Origin: Pontibacter aquaedesilientis
GTDB lineage: Bacteria > Bacteroidota > Bacteroidia > Cytophagales > Hymenobacteraceae
Assembly: GCF_014773225.1 (NCBI RefSeq)
Contig: NZ_JACXAJ010000005.1
Span: 154,108-218,107 of the forward strand
Length of the DNA: 64,000 nucleotides
Reading direction: 5' to 3'
The first letter of the stretch is position 1. Every line of letters starts with the position of its first letter. Under the pieces are notes generated by a model. The model searched no databases. It was not told where the DNA came from and was given only the letters and a program-made list of their open reading frames with translations. A program made the position numbers and the translations under genes. Below are positions 17,072-25,592 of this stretch, piece by piece.

Positions 17072-18952
17072 TTATTTGAGTTGGTCCAGCTCTTCCCGGA
17101 AGCCGCCGCTCAGTATCGGGTAACGGAGCCAGCTGCGTGGGTCCAGATTATAGTCATCCAAATGGAAACTAGGGGCATAGCGCTCCCGCTTCCACTGGTT
17201 GCGCGACCATAAGGTATAGAACTTATGCACGTGCTCTTTCAAAGCCTGCGTGGGGGCTACTTTGTCAGCCACCAGTCTGTCCAGCACCTGCTTCGGCGAA
17301 AGCCGGTCATACCAGGCCAGGCGCTCAATCATATTGAGTATCTCGTAAGGCATCAGGTCCTTTTCATCTGTCTGTGACTCCGAAGCCGGACGCAACTCGG
17401 CAGTTGGCTGCAGGTTATTCACGTAATCAAGTCCCAGGTAACCCAACTCCTCCTGCATCCAGATCAGGAACTGGCGGATAAAGGTTTTGTCTATACCTGC
17501 GATCGGGGAAATACTGCCGGCCGTGTCACCGTCCATGGTAGCGTAACCCACTGCAGCCTCGCTTCGGTTTGAGGTCGCCAGTAGCAAGGCATAGTTGATG
17601 TTGGCGAGCATCCAGATGGCTGGGGCACGTACTCGGGCCTGAATGTTCTGCAGGGTAATATCGTCCTGCTCCCAGGTCAGGTCGCGTTTGATGGCTTTTT
17701 CTATTTTGGAGGTATAGCCTTTTACTTCCTCATCGATTGTCCAGTCATGGAACACAGCCCCGATCGATTCGGCTAGTTTTTTGGCGGAGGTATAGGTTTC
17801 GTCTGACGAGTTGATCGTTCCCTGGTAAGCGCAGGTGAGCATGCGGCCTACCAATGCCTGCACCACATGGTCCTGCGACAGCGATTCAAAGTATTCCACG
17901 TCTTTGAGCGAGAACATACGCGCTTTGGTCACAAAACCCGTCACGCCCAGGCTGTCCACGCCACGGCGCACCATCTCGGCCACTGCCACGGCACAGCACG
18001 AGGAGTCGGCACCGCCGCTCAGCGACAGCACAAAGCCCCGGCTGCGGCTTTTGCGCATATAGTCAAACAGGGCCAGGCTTAGCGCGGCAATCAACTCAGC
18101 GTTTTCATCGATCGGCGGCAGGTATTCAATCGTCTCCTCTATCTTAGGGTTCTCCCCAAAGCAAACTTCCGCACACTCCAGGTCCACATCCTTAAAGCAG
18201 AGCAGTTCGTTGCGCCTGATCAGTTTGCCGTTTTGGGCAATAAGCACTTCCCCATCGAAAATCACCCTGCCTGATTCGTTACCCAACAGGTTGGCGTACA
18301 AGTATGCGCACTGGTATTTTTTGGAGGCCTCTACCACCAGGCGGTGGCGAAGGTCGGTTTTACTCAAGGCAAAGTGGCTGGCACTTGGGTTCAGGATCAG
18401 CTGCACGCCTTTGGGCATGTGGCGCTCTGCCGGACGGTTGGGCCGCCAGGCGTCCTCGCATATCTCGAAGGCGAATTTCACGCCTTTCTCTTCATAGATG
18501 ATGTCGCCGATCGGGTAGCGTTTGCCTTTCATCTCAAACTCTTCCACCACGTTGGCTGGCCAGGGCGTAAACCAGCGCGGCTCGTAATGTATGCCATCTC
18601 GGGCCAGAAATTGCTTGGCCGTGAATCCCACAATTTCCTTGTTTTTGATGACACAGGCCGTGTTGAACACATCCTGCCCGATAATCACATGCAGACCCAG
18701 GCAAACCGTGATGTTATCGCACCATTCCTTCACCTGCAACAGTTTCTCAAAAGTCTCCTCCGCAAACCAAGGGTGCAGGAACATGTCCTCGCAGCCATAG
18801 CCCGTGATACAAAGTTCCGGCAAAAGCAGGATATCGACATTCCGGGTAGCTGCTTCCAGGATGGCTGATCGTATGTTCAGAAGGTTGGCTTCCCAGTCGA
18901 GTGGGGTCTGGTTCAGGGCGGCCCCTGCCAGTATAAGTTTCGTTTCTTCCAT
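17072..18952 (-). CDS. nadE: Glutamine-dependent NAD+ synthetase
   Basis: A 626-residue two-domain enzyme that makes NAD+ from nicotinic acid adenine dinucleotide, ATP and glutamine. The N-terminal nitrilase-like glutaminase (to about 270) shows LPELCITGYGCEDMF (Glu), a Lys in the middle region and FAFEICEDAWRP (catalytic Cys). The C-terminal synthetase has the P-loop LSLSGGADSSCCAVAVAEM, and NRSEAAVGYATMDGD near residue 490. The start is the ATG at 18952 (MEETKLILAGAALNQ). Three AGGTATAG and one CTATACCT copy occur in the gene on the plus strand. Confidence 0.93.
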   Translation of the reverse strand: MEETKLILAGAALNQTPLDWEANLLNIRSAILEAATRNVDILLLPELCITGYGCEDMFLHPWFAEETFEKLLQVKEWCDNITVCLGLHVIIGQDVFNTACVIKNKEIVGFTAKQFLARDGIHYEPRWFTPWPANVVEEFEMKGKRYPIGDIIYEEKGVKFAFEICEDAWRPNRPAERHMPKGVQLILNPSASHFALSKTDLRHRLVVEASKKYQCAYLYANLLGNESGRVIFDGEVLIAQNGKLIRRNELLCFKDVDLECAEVCFGENPKIEETIEYLPPIDENAELIAALSLALFDYMRKSRSRGFVLSLSGGADSSCCAVAVAEMVRRGVDSLGVTGFVTKARMFSLKDVEYFESLSQDHVVQALVGRMLTCAYQGTINSSDETYTSAKKLAESIGAVFHDWTIDEEVKGYTSKIEKAIKRDLTWEQDDITLQNIQARVRAPAIWMLANINYALLLATSNRSEAAVGYATMDGDTAGSISPIAGIDKTFIRQFLIWMQEELGYLGLDYVNNLQPTAELRPASESQTDEKDLMPYEILNMIERLAWYDRLSPKQVLDRLVADKVAPTQALKEHVHKFYTLWSRNQWKRERYAPSFHLDDYNLDPRSWLRYPILSGGFREELDQLK

Positions 18953-19124
18953 GGTGAGTTTACTAACGCAACAATATGGAGGCAAGTTAAGCTTTGGCTT
19001 TCAAAAAAGAACCATACCTACAGGTATAGGCACGGCTATTTCTCTTCCGGAAGGTATGTCTGGGAGTTATGGGAAACAGGAAAGTGGAATGACGAGCCGA
19101 AATTGGCTGAAAATAGGGATAGCT

Positions 19125-19868
19125 CTAGCTGATATTGAGTACCTGGAGTGCTTTTTCGGCTGCGGCCTGATCTGCTTTTTTCTTCGAAAGCCCCACCCCG
19201 ATCGCTACCGGTTTGTCATTCAGGTATATTTCGCAGGTAAACTCCGTGGTGCTCCCCTGGTTTTTTCGGTTTACGATCTCAAAGCGAATATCCGAGTTCT
19301 GGCTTTGCGCCCACTCAATAAGCTTGCTTTTGAAATTGGAGGTGGTGTTGACCAGCTTGTGCAGGTCGATGTGCGGCTTAATGAGCTTGCCCAGGATAAA
19401 CTGCCGTGTGGTGTTATACCCTTTGTCCAGGTAGATGGCTCCCACCAAGGCCTCCAGGGCGTTGCCGTGCACTGATTTGTGCCGTGTACCCTGTCCGCTC
19501 GTGGTATCCACTTTCACCAGCTGGTTCAGTCCGATTTTAATGGCAATATGGTTGAGTGACTCACGGTTTACGATCCGTGAGCGCATCTCTGTCATAAAGC
19601 CCTCATCTTCGTAGGGAAATTTCTTGAATAGCAGTTCGGCCACAACAGTACCCAAAACTGCATCGCCCAGAAACTCCAGCCGCTCATTGGTATCGTGCTT
19701 GCTGGCCAGGTTCTGGCGGGCAAACGAGGTATGCGTGAGCGCCAGTTTGTAGAGGCGTATGTTGTCGGGTGTGCTGCCAATTATTCCGGCAATGGCACGC
19801 CATAACTCCTTATCCCTGGTAAACAGGCTATGATAGAAGCGCCGTACCGGTTTTATTGGCCCAAACAC
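19125..19868 (-). CDS. rnc: Ribonuclease III
   Basis: A 247-residue double-stranded-RNA endonuclease for rRNA and mRNA processing. NERLEFLGDAVLGTVVAELL is the RNase III signature with the metal-binding Glu and Asp, and HGNALEALVGAIYLDKG carries the second acidic pair. A dsRNA-binding domain occupies about residues 170-245 and ends in KKKADQAAAEKALQVLN. The start is GTG at 19868, immediately after the fabF stop codon with no spacer, so translation is almost certainly coupled. It completes the common acpP-fabF-rnc cluster. Confidence 0.94.
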   Translation of the reverse strand: MFGPIKPVRRFYHSLFTRDKELWRAIAGIIGSTPDNIRLYKLALTHTSFARQNLASKHDTNERLEFLGDAVLGTVVAELLFKKFPYEDEGFMTEMRSRIVNRESLNHIAIKIGLNQLVKVDTTSGQGTRHKSVHGNALEALVGAIYLDKGYNTTRQFILGKLIKPHIDLHKLVNTTSNFKSKLIEWAQSQNSDIRFEIVNRKNQGSTTEFTCEIYLNDKPVAIGVGLSKKKADQAAAEKALQVLNIS

Positions 19869-21122
19869 CTAGTCGATAAATTGACGGAATAGAACGGAGG
19901 TATTGTGTCCACCGAAACCAAACGTGTTGCTTAGCGCTACTTTTACCTCACGCTCCTGCGCTTTGTTGAATGTAAAGTTCAGTCCGGAGTCAAAGCTCTC
20001 GTCATCCGTGAAGTGGTTGATGGTTGGCGGCACCAGGTTGTTTTGGATGGCCAGGATAGCGGCAATGGCCTCTATCGCACCGGCTGCCCCTAACAGGTGG
20101 CCCGTCATGGACTTGGTTGAGCTGATGTTCAGTTTGTAGGCATGGTCGCCAAAAACAGTCTGAATGGCTTTTACCTCACTCACATCGCCGAGCGGCGTGG
20201 ACGTACCGTGCACGTTGATGTAGTCTACCTCCTCGGGTTTGATGTTGGCGTCGCGCAGTACGTTCTTCATCACATTGAGGGCACCTAATCCTTCCGGATG
20301 CGGAGCTGTGATGTGATAGGCATCAGCTGACATACCACCACCAATTATCTCGGCGTAGATTTTAGCACCACGGGCCTTGGCGTGCTCGTACTCCTCCAAA
20401 ATAAGGGCACCGGCACCTTCTCCGAGCACAAAACCGTCACGGTCCTGGTCGAATGGGCGCGAAGCCGTCTCTGGAGAGTCGTTGCGCTCTGAAAGGGCTT
20501 TCAGGGCGTTGAAGCCTCCGATACCTGCCTCTGTTACAGCGGCCTCTGAGCCGCCCGTCACCACCACGTCAGCCATACCCAGTCGGATATAGTTGAAAGA
20601 GTCGATAATGGCGTTGGTAGCAGAAGCACAAGCTGAAACCGTAACGAAGTTAGGGCCTCGGAAACCATACTTAATGGAAATGTGACCAGCACTGATGTCC
20701 GCGATCATCTTCGGGATGAAGAACGGGTTGAAGCGCGGTGTACCGTCACCGTTGGCAAAGTTCACACACTCCTCCTGGAACGTGCGCAATCCACCGATAC
20801 CGGAGCCCCAGATCACACCAACGCGGTCTGGGTCAAAATTACCTTCCACCAGGTTCGCGTCCTGAACCGCCTCTTCAGCTACCACCATGGCAAACTGAGA
20901 GAACAGGTCCATTTTACGCGCCTCCTTACGGTCGAAGTATTTTTCCGGATCGTATCCTTTTACTTCACAGGCAAACTGGGTCTTAAACTTACTCGCATCG
21001 AAGCGTGTAATAGGCGCAGCTCCACTCACACCATTTGACAACCCGTTCCAGTATTCTGCAACGGTATTTCCAAGTGGCGTGAGTGCGCCAAGCCCAGTAA
21101 CTACAACTCTCTTAAGCTCCAT
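19869..21122 (-). CDS. fabF: 3-Oxoacyl-[acyl-carrier-protein] synthase II
   Basis: A 417-residue condensing enzyme for fatty-acid elongation. The Cys-His-His triad is visible: VSACASATNA with Cys near 165, NVHGTSTPLGD near 305 and MTGHLLGAAGAIEA near 342. GFGGHNTSVLF closes the family pattern. It follows acpP by 57 bases and is directly abutted by rnc, making an operon that supplies acyl carrier protein and its condensing enzyme together. Confidence 0.96.
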   Translation of the reverse strand: MELKRVVVTGLGALTPLGNTVAEYWNGLSNGVSGAAPITRFDASKFKTQFACEVKGYDPEKYFDRKEARKMDLFSQFAMVVAEEAVQDANLVEGNFDPDRVGVIWGSGIGGLRTFQEECVNFANGDGTPRFNPFFIPKMIADISAGHISIKYGFRGPNFVTVSACASATNAIIDSFNYIRLGMADVVVTGGSEAAVTEAGIGGFNALKALSERNDSPETASRPFDQDRDGFVLGEGAGALILEEYEHAKARGAKIYAEIIGGGMSADAYHITAPHPEGLGALNVMKNVLRDANIKPEEVDYINVHGTSTPLGDVSEVKAIQTVFGDHAYKLNISSTKSMTGHLLGAAGAIEAIAAILAIQNNLVPPTINHFTDDESFDSGLNFTFNKAQEREVKVALSNTFGFGGHNTSVLFRQFID

Positions 21123-21179
21123 AAGCTGTTAGTAGAGGATAGATAGTAAAAATTACTTAATACAATAAGGTAAGGGATA

Positions 21180-21416
21180 TTACTTAGCGTGCTCTTCCAG
21201 GTAGCTAACAGCCTGACCTACAGTAGCAATATTTTCAGCCTGATCATCTGGAATAGATACGTTGAATTCCTTTTCGAATTCCATGATAAGCTCTACTGTA
21301 TCCAATGAATCGGCGCCAAGGTCATTAGTGAAGCTAGCCTCTGGAGTAACCTCTGACTCTTCAACACCAAGCTTATCGATGATGATAGCCTTTACTTTTT
21401 CTGCGATTTCTGACAT
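21180..21416 (-). CDS. acpP: Acyl carrier protein
   Basis: A 78-residue acidic four-helix carrier protein. [15 protein letters not shown] contains Ser37, to which phosphopantetheine is attached, and [20 protein letters not shown] is the helix III region. It carries growing acyl chains for FabF, encoded next in the operon. The upstream region has TTTCTTTG on the minus strand about 30 bases before the start, an imperfect promoter core. Confidence 0.97.
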   Translation of the reverse strand: MSEIAEKVKAIIIDKLGVEESEVTPEASFTNDLGADSLDTVELIMEFEKEFNVSIPDDQAENIATVGQAVSYLEEHAK

Positions 21417-21545
21417 TTTTTCTTATAGTTTATTAAAACACTGTGCAAAGAAATGTAATTAGGCAGACAATGTCAAAAAAAATTACGCTATTCATAATGT
21501 GATAAAAGTTTTTGCCTGAAAGGTCGTTTTCCATTGCCAGGTTTA

Positions 21546-21553
21546 TAAATTTG
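21546..21553 (+). promoter_or_regulatory. Possible promoter -7 core for the IPExxxVDY-pyk operon
   Basis: TAAATTTG fits TAnnTTTG and lies 22 bases before the ATG at 21575. No well-spaced TTTG was seen upstream. Confidence 0.3.
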
Positions 21554-21574
21554 CAATTAAGGTATACCTTGCCC

Positions 21575-22006
21575 ATGAAAACACTGCAACTGGAGATGGA
21601 TTATGATTTTGGATTTGCCCTCTTCGGCGTGGTTTCACCTTGCAGGGACTATAAGATGGCCTGGTCGCTCAACCGCTTGCTGGGCCTGAACTTAATCAGA
21701 CAAAACGAGCTTTGTTATGAGATGCCAGACCGCCAAAAGCTCCTTATTGCGAACTTTGAGCACAATGACGGGCATAGCACCGTGCGGCTTTTCCGCAACA
21801 AGGCTTTGGGATCATCCACTCTTAAAAGACCCTTTTTACTGCCTGACATCAAAGAATATGATTATGTGCTGCAGATTACCGGCGCCCTACAGCAATACCT
21901 GAATCCGCAGGACCTGATGGGCAGGTTGCAGCGACTGACGCTGATACAATACGCAAAACAGTTTGACCCGCTTACACTTAAGCACAAAGAACACTTATTA
22001 TTCTGA
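21575..22006 (+). CDS. IPExxxVDY-family protein
   Basis: A 143-residue protein of the family named for its IPExxxVDY motif, common in Bacteroidota beside pyk. Here the motif region reads LPDIKEYDYVLQI, with Leu-Pro-Asp in place of Ile-Pro-Glu and Tyr for Val, so the match is by position and context as much as by letters. The ATG at 21575 (MKTLQLEMDYDFGFALFG) is the likely start. The gene ends three bases before pyk, implying cotranscription. The family has no established function. Confidence 0.72.
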   Translation: MKTLQLEMDYDFGFALFGVVSPCRDYKMAWSLNRLLGLNLIRQNELCYEMPDRQKLLIANFEHNDGHSTVRLFRNKALGSSTLKRPFLLPDIKEYDYVLQITGALQQYLNPQDLMGRLQRLTLIQYAKQFDPLTLKHKEHLLF

Positions 22007-22009
22007 TTT

Positions 22010-23437
22010 ATGAAGATACTCTTCAACAAAACCAAAGTGCTGGCTACCGTTGGTCCCGCCAGTAACACTTTCGAGCGTCTCCTGGCCCTGGTGCAGGAAG
22101 GCGTAGATGCTTTCCGTCTGAACTTTTCGCACGGTGAGCACGAGGAACACTTACAAGTAATTGAGCATATACGTGAGATAAACCGCCGCTTCAATACCAA
22201 TATCTGCATCGTGCAAGACCTTCAGGGACCTAAGATCAGGGTTGGGGAAGTTGAGAACGGTGGTGTAGAGATAAAAGAAGGACAGAAAGTGGTGTTCCGC
22301 TGCGATGGCTCTGTGAGTAACCATAACCACCTGGGCACCAGCTATACCGCATTGGCGAAGGATGTAAGCCCTGGTGACACCATTCTGCTGGATGACGGCA
22401 AGCTGGAACTCAAGGTGCTTACCACAGACAAAGACTGCGTAGTGGAAGCAGAAGTGAAGTATGGCGGTGTTGTGAAGCCCCGAAAAGGTATCAACCTGCC
22501 TGACTCGGCTGTATCTGCCCCCTCCCTGACAGAGAAAGACCTGAAGGACCTGCACTTTGGACTTGACCACGACCTGGAATGGGTAGCCCTCTCATTTGTG
22601 CGCCGCGTGGAGGACGTGCTGGAGATTAAGCGTATTATCAAGGAGCGTGGCAAGGACACCCGTGTGATAGCCAAGATCGAAAAGCCGGAAGCCATTAAGA
22701 ACATCGACGCCATTATAGCGGCTTCTGACGCCTTGATGGTTGCACGCGGCGACCTGGGTGTTGAAACAGGTATGGAGCGTGTGCCGATGCTTCAGAAGAT
22801 GATCGTAGAGAAGTGTAACAAGTGTGCCAAGCCGGTGATCATCGCTACGCAGATGATGGAGAGCATGATCGTGAACCCGAAGCCGACCCGTGCTGAGACC
22901 AATGATGTGGCCAATGCCGTGATAGATGGTGCAGACACCCTCATGCTTAGTGCTGAGACGGCTGTAGGCGCCTACCCTGTGGAGACGATCCGCTCTATGA
23001 ACTTAACTATCAGCGAGGTTGAAAGCCAGGCGGAGATATTCAACAAGAACTACATCCTGAACCCTCATTCTGACACGTTCTTTAACGACAGCCTCGTGGC
23101 TAACGCCTGCTACCTGGCCCGCGACACGAACGCCCGCGCTGTGATCGGCATGACCAAGTCTGGGTATACGGCCTTCCAATTGGCCAAGCACCGCACCCGC
23201 GCTGACATTTTTATCTTCACGGAGAATGAGCGCCTGCTCACAACCCTCAACCTGGTGTGGGGTGTGCGCGGCTTCTACTATGACAAGTTTGAATCTACAG
23301 ACGCCACGATCAACGATATCAAGCAAATGCTGTTGAAGGCCGGTTATCTCAATAAGGGGGACGTGTTTATTAACACGGCCAGTATGCCAATCTATGAGCA
23401 GAAGCGCACAAACATGATCAAGCTGAGTATCGCTTAA
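22010..23437 (+). CDS. pyk: Pyruvate kinase
   Basis: A 475-residue glycolytic enzyme that makes pyruvate and ATP from phosphoenolpyruvate and ADP. TKVLATVGPASNTFERLLAL and FRLNFSHGEHEEH are the N-terminal substrate and ADP contacts. VIAKIEKPEAIKNIDAI holds the catalytic Lys and metal-binding Glu. ATQMMESMIVNPKPTRAE is the K-region of the barrel. The C-terminal regulatory domain (about 350-475) is complete. It is translated from an ATG three bases after the IPExxxVDY gene and ends at a strong terminator. Confidence 0.96.
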   Translation: MKILFNKTKVLATVGPASNTFERLLALVQEGVDAFRLNFSHGEHEEHLQVIEHIREINRRFNTNICIVQDLQGPKIRVGEVENGGVEIKEGQKVVFRCDGSVSNHNHLGTSYTALAKDVSPGDTILLDDGKLELKVLTTDKDCVVEAEVKYGGVVKPRKGINLPDSAVSAPSLTEKDLKDLHFGLDHDLEWVALSFVRRVEDVLEIKRIIKERGKDTRVIAKIEKPEAIKNIDAIIAASDALMVARGDLGVETGMERVPMLQKMIVEKCNKCAKPVIIATQMMESMIVNPKPTRAETNDVANAVIDGADTLMLSAETAVGAYPVETIRSMNLTISEVESQAEIFNKNYILNPHSDTFFNDSLVANACYLARDTNARAVIGMTKSGYTAFQLAKHRTRADIFIFTENERLLTTLNLVWGVRGFYYDKFESTDATINDIKQMLLKAGYLNKGDVFINTASMPIYEQKRTNMIKLSIA

Positions 23438-23453
23438 GATTCTAGTTATCTGT

Positions 23454-23500
23454 AATAAGAAATCCCTGAAGCTGATGACTCGCTTCAGGGATTTCTTATT
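23454..23500 (+). terminator. Terminator of pyk, 19-bp perfect stem
   Basis: AATAAGAAATCCCTGAAGC pairs with GCTTCAGGGATTTCTTATT around a 9-base loop, 17 bases after the pyk stop. Confidence 0.9.
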
Positions 23501-23761
23501 TTGTGCTATACCTATACCTGCTAAGGTGCTTAACCCAACCTATGCTGCCAATATAGTGGCAGCGCTACAACAGTGTTTGTAACCAGTTTCTAAAGCCGCG
23601 GCAGCAGTACTCCCTATTTGGATGGGTCAGGATCTTTAGCTGAAGTGAATCACCACAGATAATGCCATGCTATACCTGGAACTGGCAATTTCAGATCTCC
23701 TGCTTCCTTTAAAAGACCATCAAACAATAAGCATATAATTAGCTACACCGACAGAAAACAC
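23501..23761. other. Gap between pyk and rpsT terminators without a recognised gene
   Basis: No credible ORF or RNA was recognised. Two overlapping CTATACCT copies occur at 23506-23519 and another at about 23670. A CTGCCAATATAGTGGCAG inverted repeat near 23543 could form a small hairpin. Confidence 0.5.
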
Positions 23762-23764
23762 AAA

Positions 23765-23790
23765 AAGCCTTACACGCATGTGTAAGGCTT
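23765..23790 (-). terminator. Terminator of rpsT
   Basis: AAGCCTTACAC and GTGTAAGGCTT form an 11-bp perfect stem with a 4-base loop. On the minus strand it lies 23 bases after the rpsT stop and is followed by a run of T. Confidence 0.85.
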
Positions 23791-23813
23791 CGGAATCGGT
23801 AATCCAGCAAAAA

Positions 23814-24074
23814 TTAAGCTGCAGCCAGGCTGTTGATGTGCTTAGCCAGCTTCGACTTGTTGTTAGCCGCTTTGTTTTTGTGGATGATGTTTTTCTTTGC
23901 CAGACGGTCAAGCATTGAAGAAACTGTCTTGAACAGTTCTTGCGCCTCAGCCTGGTCAGTAGTGCCTTTCAGCTTCTTGATGAAAGTACGAGTAGTTTTC
24001 GCCTGGTATTTGTTACGAAGACGTTTCGCGTTGTTCGATCTGATTCTCTTTAATGCCGACTTGTGATTAGCCAT
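23814..24074 (-). CDS. rpsT: 30S ribosomal protein S20
   Basis: An 86-residue basic, helical small-subunit protein that binds the 5' domain of 16S rRNA. MANHKSALKRIRSNNAKRLR is the typical N-terminus, and KNIIHKNKAANNKSKLAKHI the C-terminal helix with the family's alternating Lys pattern. It is a single-gene unit with its own well-formed promoter and terminator. Confidence 0.96.
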   Translation of the reverse strand: MANHKSALKRIRSNNAKRLRNKYQAKTTRTFIKKLKGTTDQAEAQELFKTVSSMLDRLAKKNIIHKNKAANNKSKLAKHINSLAAA

Positions 24075-24123
24075 GTTATTGTATACTAATTAAATATTTC
24101 GTTGCGTATCTTAAATGAGTTTG

Positions 24124-24155
24124 CAAAGGTATATCCTTTACAATTAAATTCCAAA
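24124..24155 (-). promoter_or_regulatory. Promoter of rpsT (TTTG-N20-TACCTTTG)
   Basis: On the minus strand TTTG (24155-24152) and TACCTTTG (24131-24124) are separated by 20 bases, the textbook Bacteroidota housekeeping promoter layout. It lies 50 bases before the rpsT ATG. Confidence 0.75.
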
Positions 24156-24466
24156 GCCTGCTCGCTATAAAAATAGCTTTACTCGGTATTTGCTGCTGTG
24201 CTGATAGAATTTCGCCGCAGGTACTTGGCCTAAGGTGTTTCAATATTACACTTATTCAGCCGCATATACAACGGTTCGCATCCTTTTCTTCTTAGGGCCC
24301 CTCTCCTTTTCCTATTTTGGACCTATCCTGAGATAAAGGATATCTAAGCAAAAAGTAGTATCCACTAAATCCTTGCTTAAAGAACAGCCTAAACCTGCTG
24401 CACAGCCAATCTCGTTCTTAATCTCGGCAGCCGGTGCTTCCTCGAAAAGGTTGGTGGGGCCATAAA
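24156..24466. other. Gap without a recognised gene upstream of rpsT
   Basis: Part of a 457-base stretch between rpsT and the small lipoprotein gene. Beyond the rpsT promoter and the lipoprotein terminator I see no ORF with coding character. A GATAAAGGATATCT-like imperfect palindrome lies near 24332. Confidence 0.45.
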
Positions 24467-24508
24467 AAAAACCTGAGTCCACAGCAAACTCGCTGCAGCC
24501 CCAGGCTT
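24467..24508 (-). terminator. Imperfect terminator of the downstream lipoprotein gene
   Basis: Minus-strand CCTG...GCAGC and GCTG...CAGG arms form an interrupted stem around GAGTTT, followed by a run of eight T. It lies 24 bases after the stop of the 24532-24939 gene. Confidence 0.55.
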
Positions 24509-24531
24509 AATCATCGTATCAAGAACTAATC

Positions 24532-24939
24532 TTAGTTCTTTCTTTTTACATCTACGTCTACATCAATACCACCAAGACGCTTCTGCACCTTGTCTTCGGT
24601 ACGGTTCCAACGGGACTTCACGTCTTGCCAACCTTTTTTGGCATCTTCATCCCAGGTATCGCTCTTGGCATCCAACTCCGCCTCACGACGTTTGTACTCG
24701 GCTTTCATCTCACGCCATTCGGCTTCTGTTGCCGTCTCTGCACGTGATGACTGGTCGTCAACCCAAGCAGAGAATTCGGTGTATTCTCTTTCAGCCTCTA
24801 CGCCAGTCTCATTCATTTCAACTTGCGCCTCATCAATTTCTCTGTTGGTCTCAGTGCGGGTTTCTGTGTTACAAGCAAAGGAAAAAGCACTGACTGTCAG
24901 TGCCATACCCATCATTTTCAAATTCGATTTTATGTTCAT
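24532..24939 (-). CDS. Small charged helical lipoprotein, paralogue A
   Basis: A 135-residue putative lipoprotein. Residues 1-23 form a signal peptide ending in FSFAC, with Cys as the lipidation site. The rest is highly charged and probably one long helix with Trp at regular intervals: FSAWVDDQSSRAETATEAEW, KKGWQDVKSRWNRTEDKVQK. It is clearly paralogous to the protein at 25097-25459: both share FS-WVD--S-RAETATE-EW-EM-AEY-RR. No function is known. A small outer-membrane or periplasmic structural protein is a guess. The order is 25097-25459 gene, then a 157-base AT-rich gap, then this gene. Confidence 0.7.
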   Translation of the reverse strand: MNIKSNLKMMGMALTVSAFSFACNTETRTETNREIDEAQVEMNETGVEAEREYTEFSAWVDDQSSRAETATEAEWREMKAEYKRREAELDAKSDTWDEDAKKGWQDVKSRWNRTEDKVQKRLGGIDVDVDVKRKN

Positions 24940-25096
24940 CTTTCTATTATCGTTGATAATATTGCTTTATACGCTAACTATTTAAACAAGAATATTAATA
25001 TTCCAAGCAAAGCATATAATACTATATTGTTTTTTGTATATTCTCACTGTGCTAGAGCTGACATGGCTATGCCTTCTACCTCCAATGCCTTGGTAT

Positions 25097-25459
25097 TTAG
25101 TTCTGGTCAACCTCAGTTTCCGGATCCAGCTCAACTTCCGTTGCCCTGAAACGGGTTTCGGTTTTACCCATTGTTTCTTGCCAGCGGGTTTGCACTTCTT
25201 CCCACTCGGCTTTGGATTTGTCGTCCCAGTCAGCGCTTCTCTTCTCAAGTTCTTTAGCACGGCGGTTATACTCTGCCTGCATTTCGTTCCACTCCTCCTC
25301 GGTGGCGGTCTCAGCCCGCTTGCTTGTGGTGTCTACCCAGGTCGAGAATTCTTCGAATTCCTTGTTGGCACTGTGCCGGGTATCTGAGGAGCAAGCCATC
25401 ACAAAGGCTGCCATCAGACCAACCAACGCCAATGTTTTTATGCTTTTATAAAACTTCAT
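25097..25459 (-). CDS. Small charged helical lipoprotein, paralogue B
   Basis: A 120-residue putative lipoprotein with signal peptide and lipobox FVMAC near residues 19-23. FSTWVDTTSKRAETATEEEW and KAEWEEVQTRWQETMGKTET match paralogue A, and a glutamate-rich tail ends the protein. The two genes lie in tandem on the minus strand, which points to local duplication. Divergence outside the shared core is strong, so the duplication is not recent. Trp spacing and charge suggest an amphipathic helix or coiled coil in the periplasm. I cannot name a family. Confidence 0.7.
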   Translation of the reverse strand: MKFYKSIKTLALVGLMAAFVMACSSDTRHSANKEFEEFSTWVDTTSKRAETATEEEWNEMQAEYNRRAKELEKRSADWDDKSKAEWEEVQTRWQETMGKTETRFRATEVELDPETEVDQN

Positions 25460-25592
25460 AGTCTATGGATGTGTTAGTTTATAAAGACGAATACGGCAAA
25501 ACCACCGATCCGATATAGCGATAAACTGTGGAAGGTCGTAATTTTGCTGCTTCCGTACAAAATAACATCCGCATCACGTAGCCCAAAGTGTT

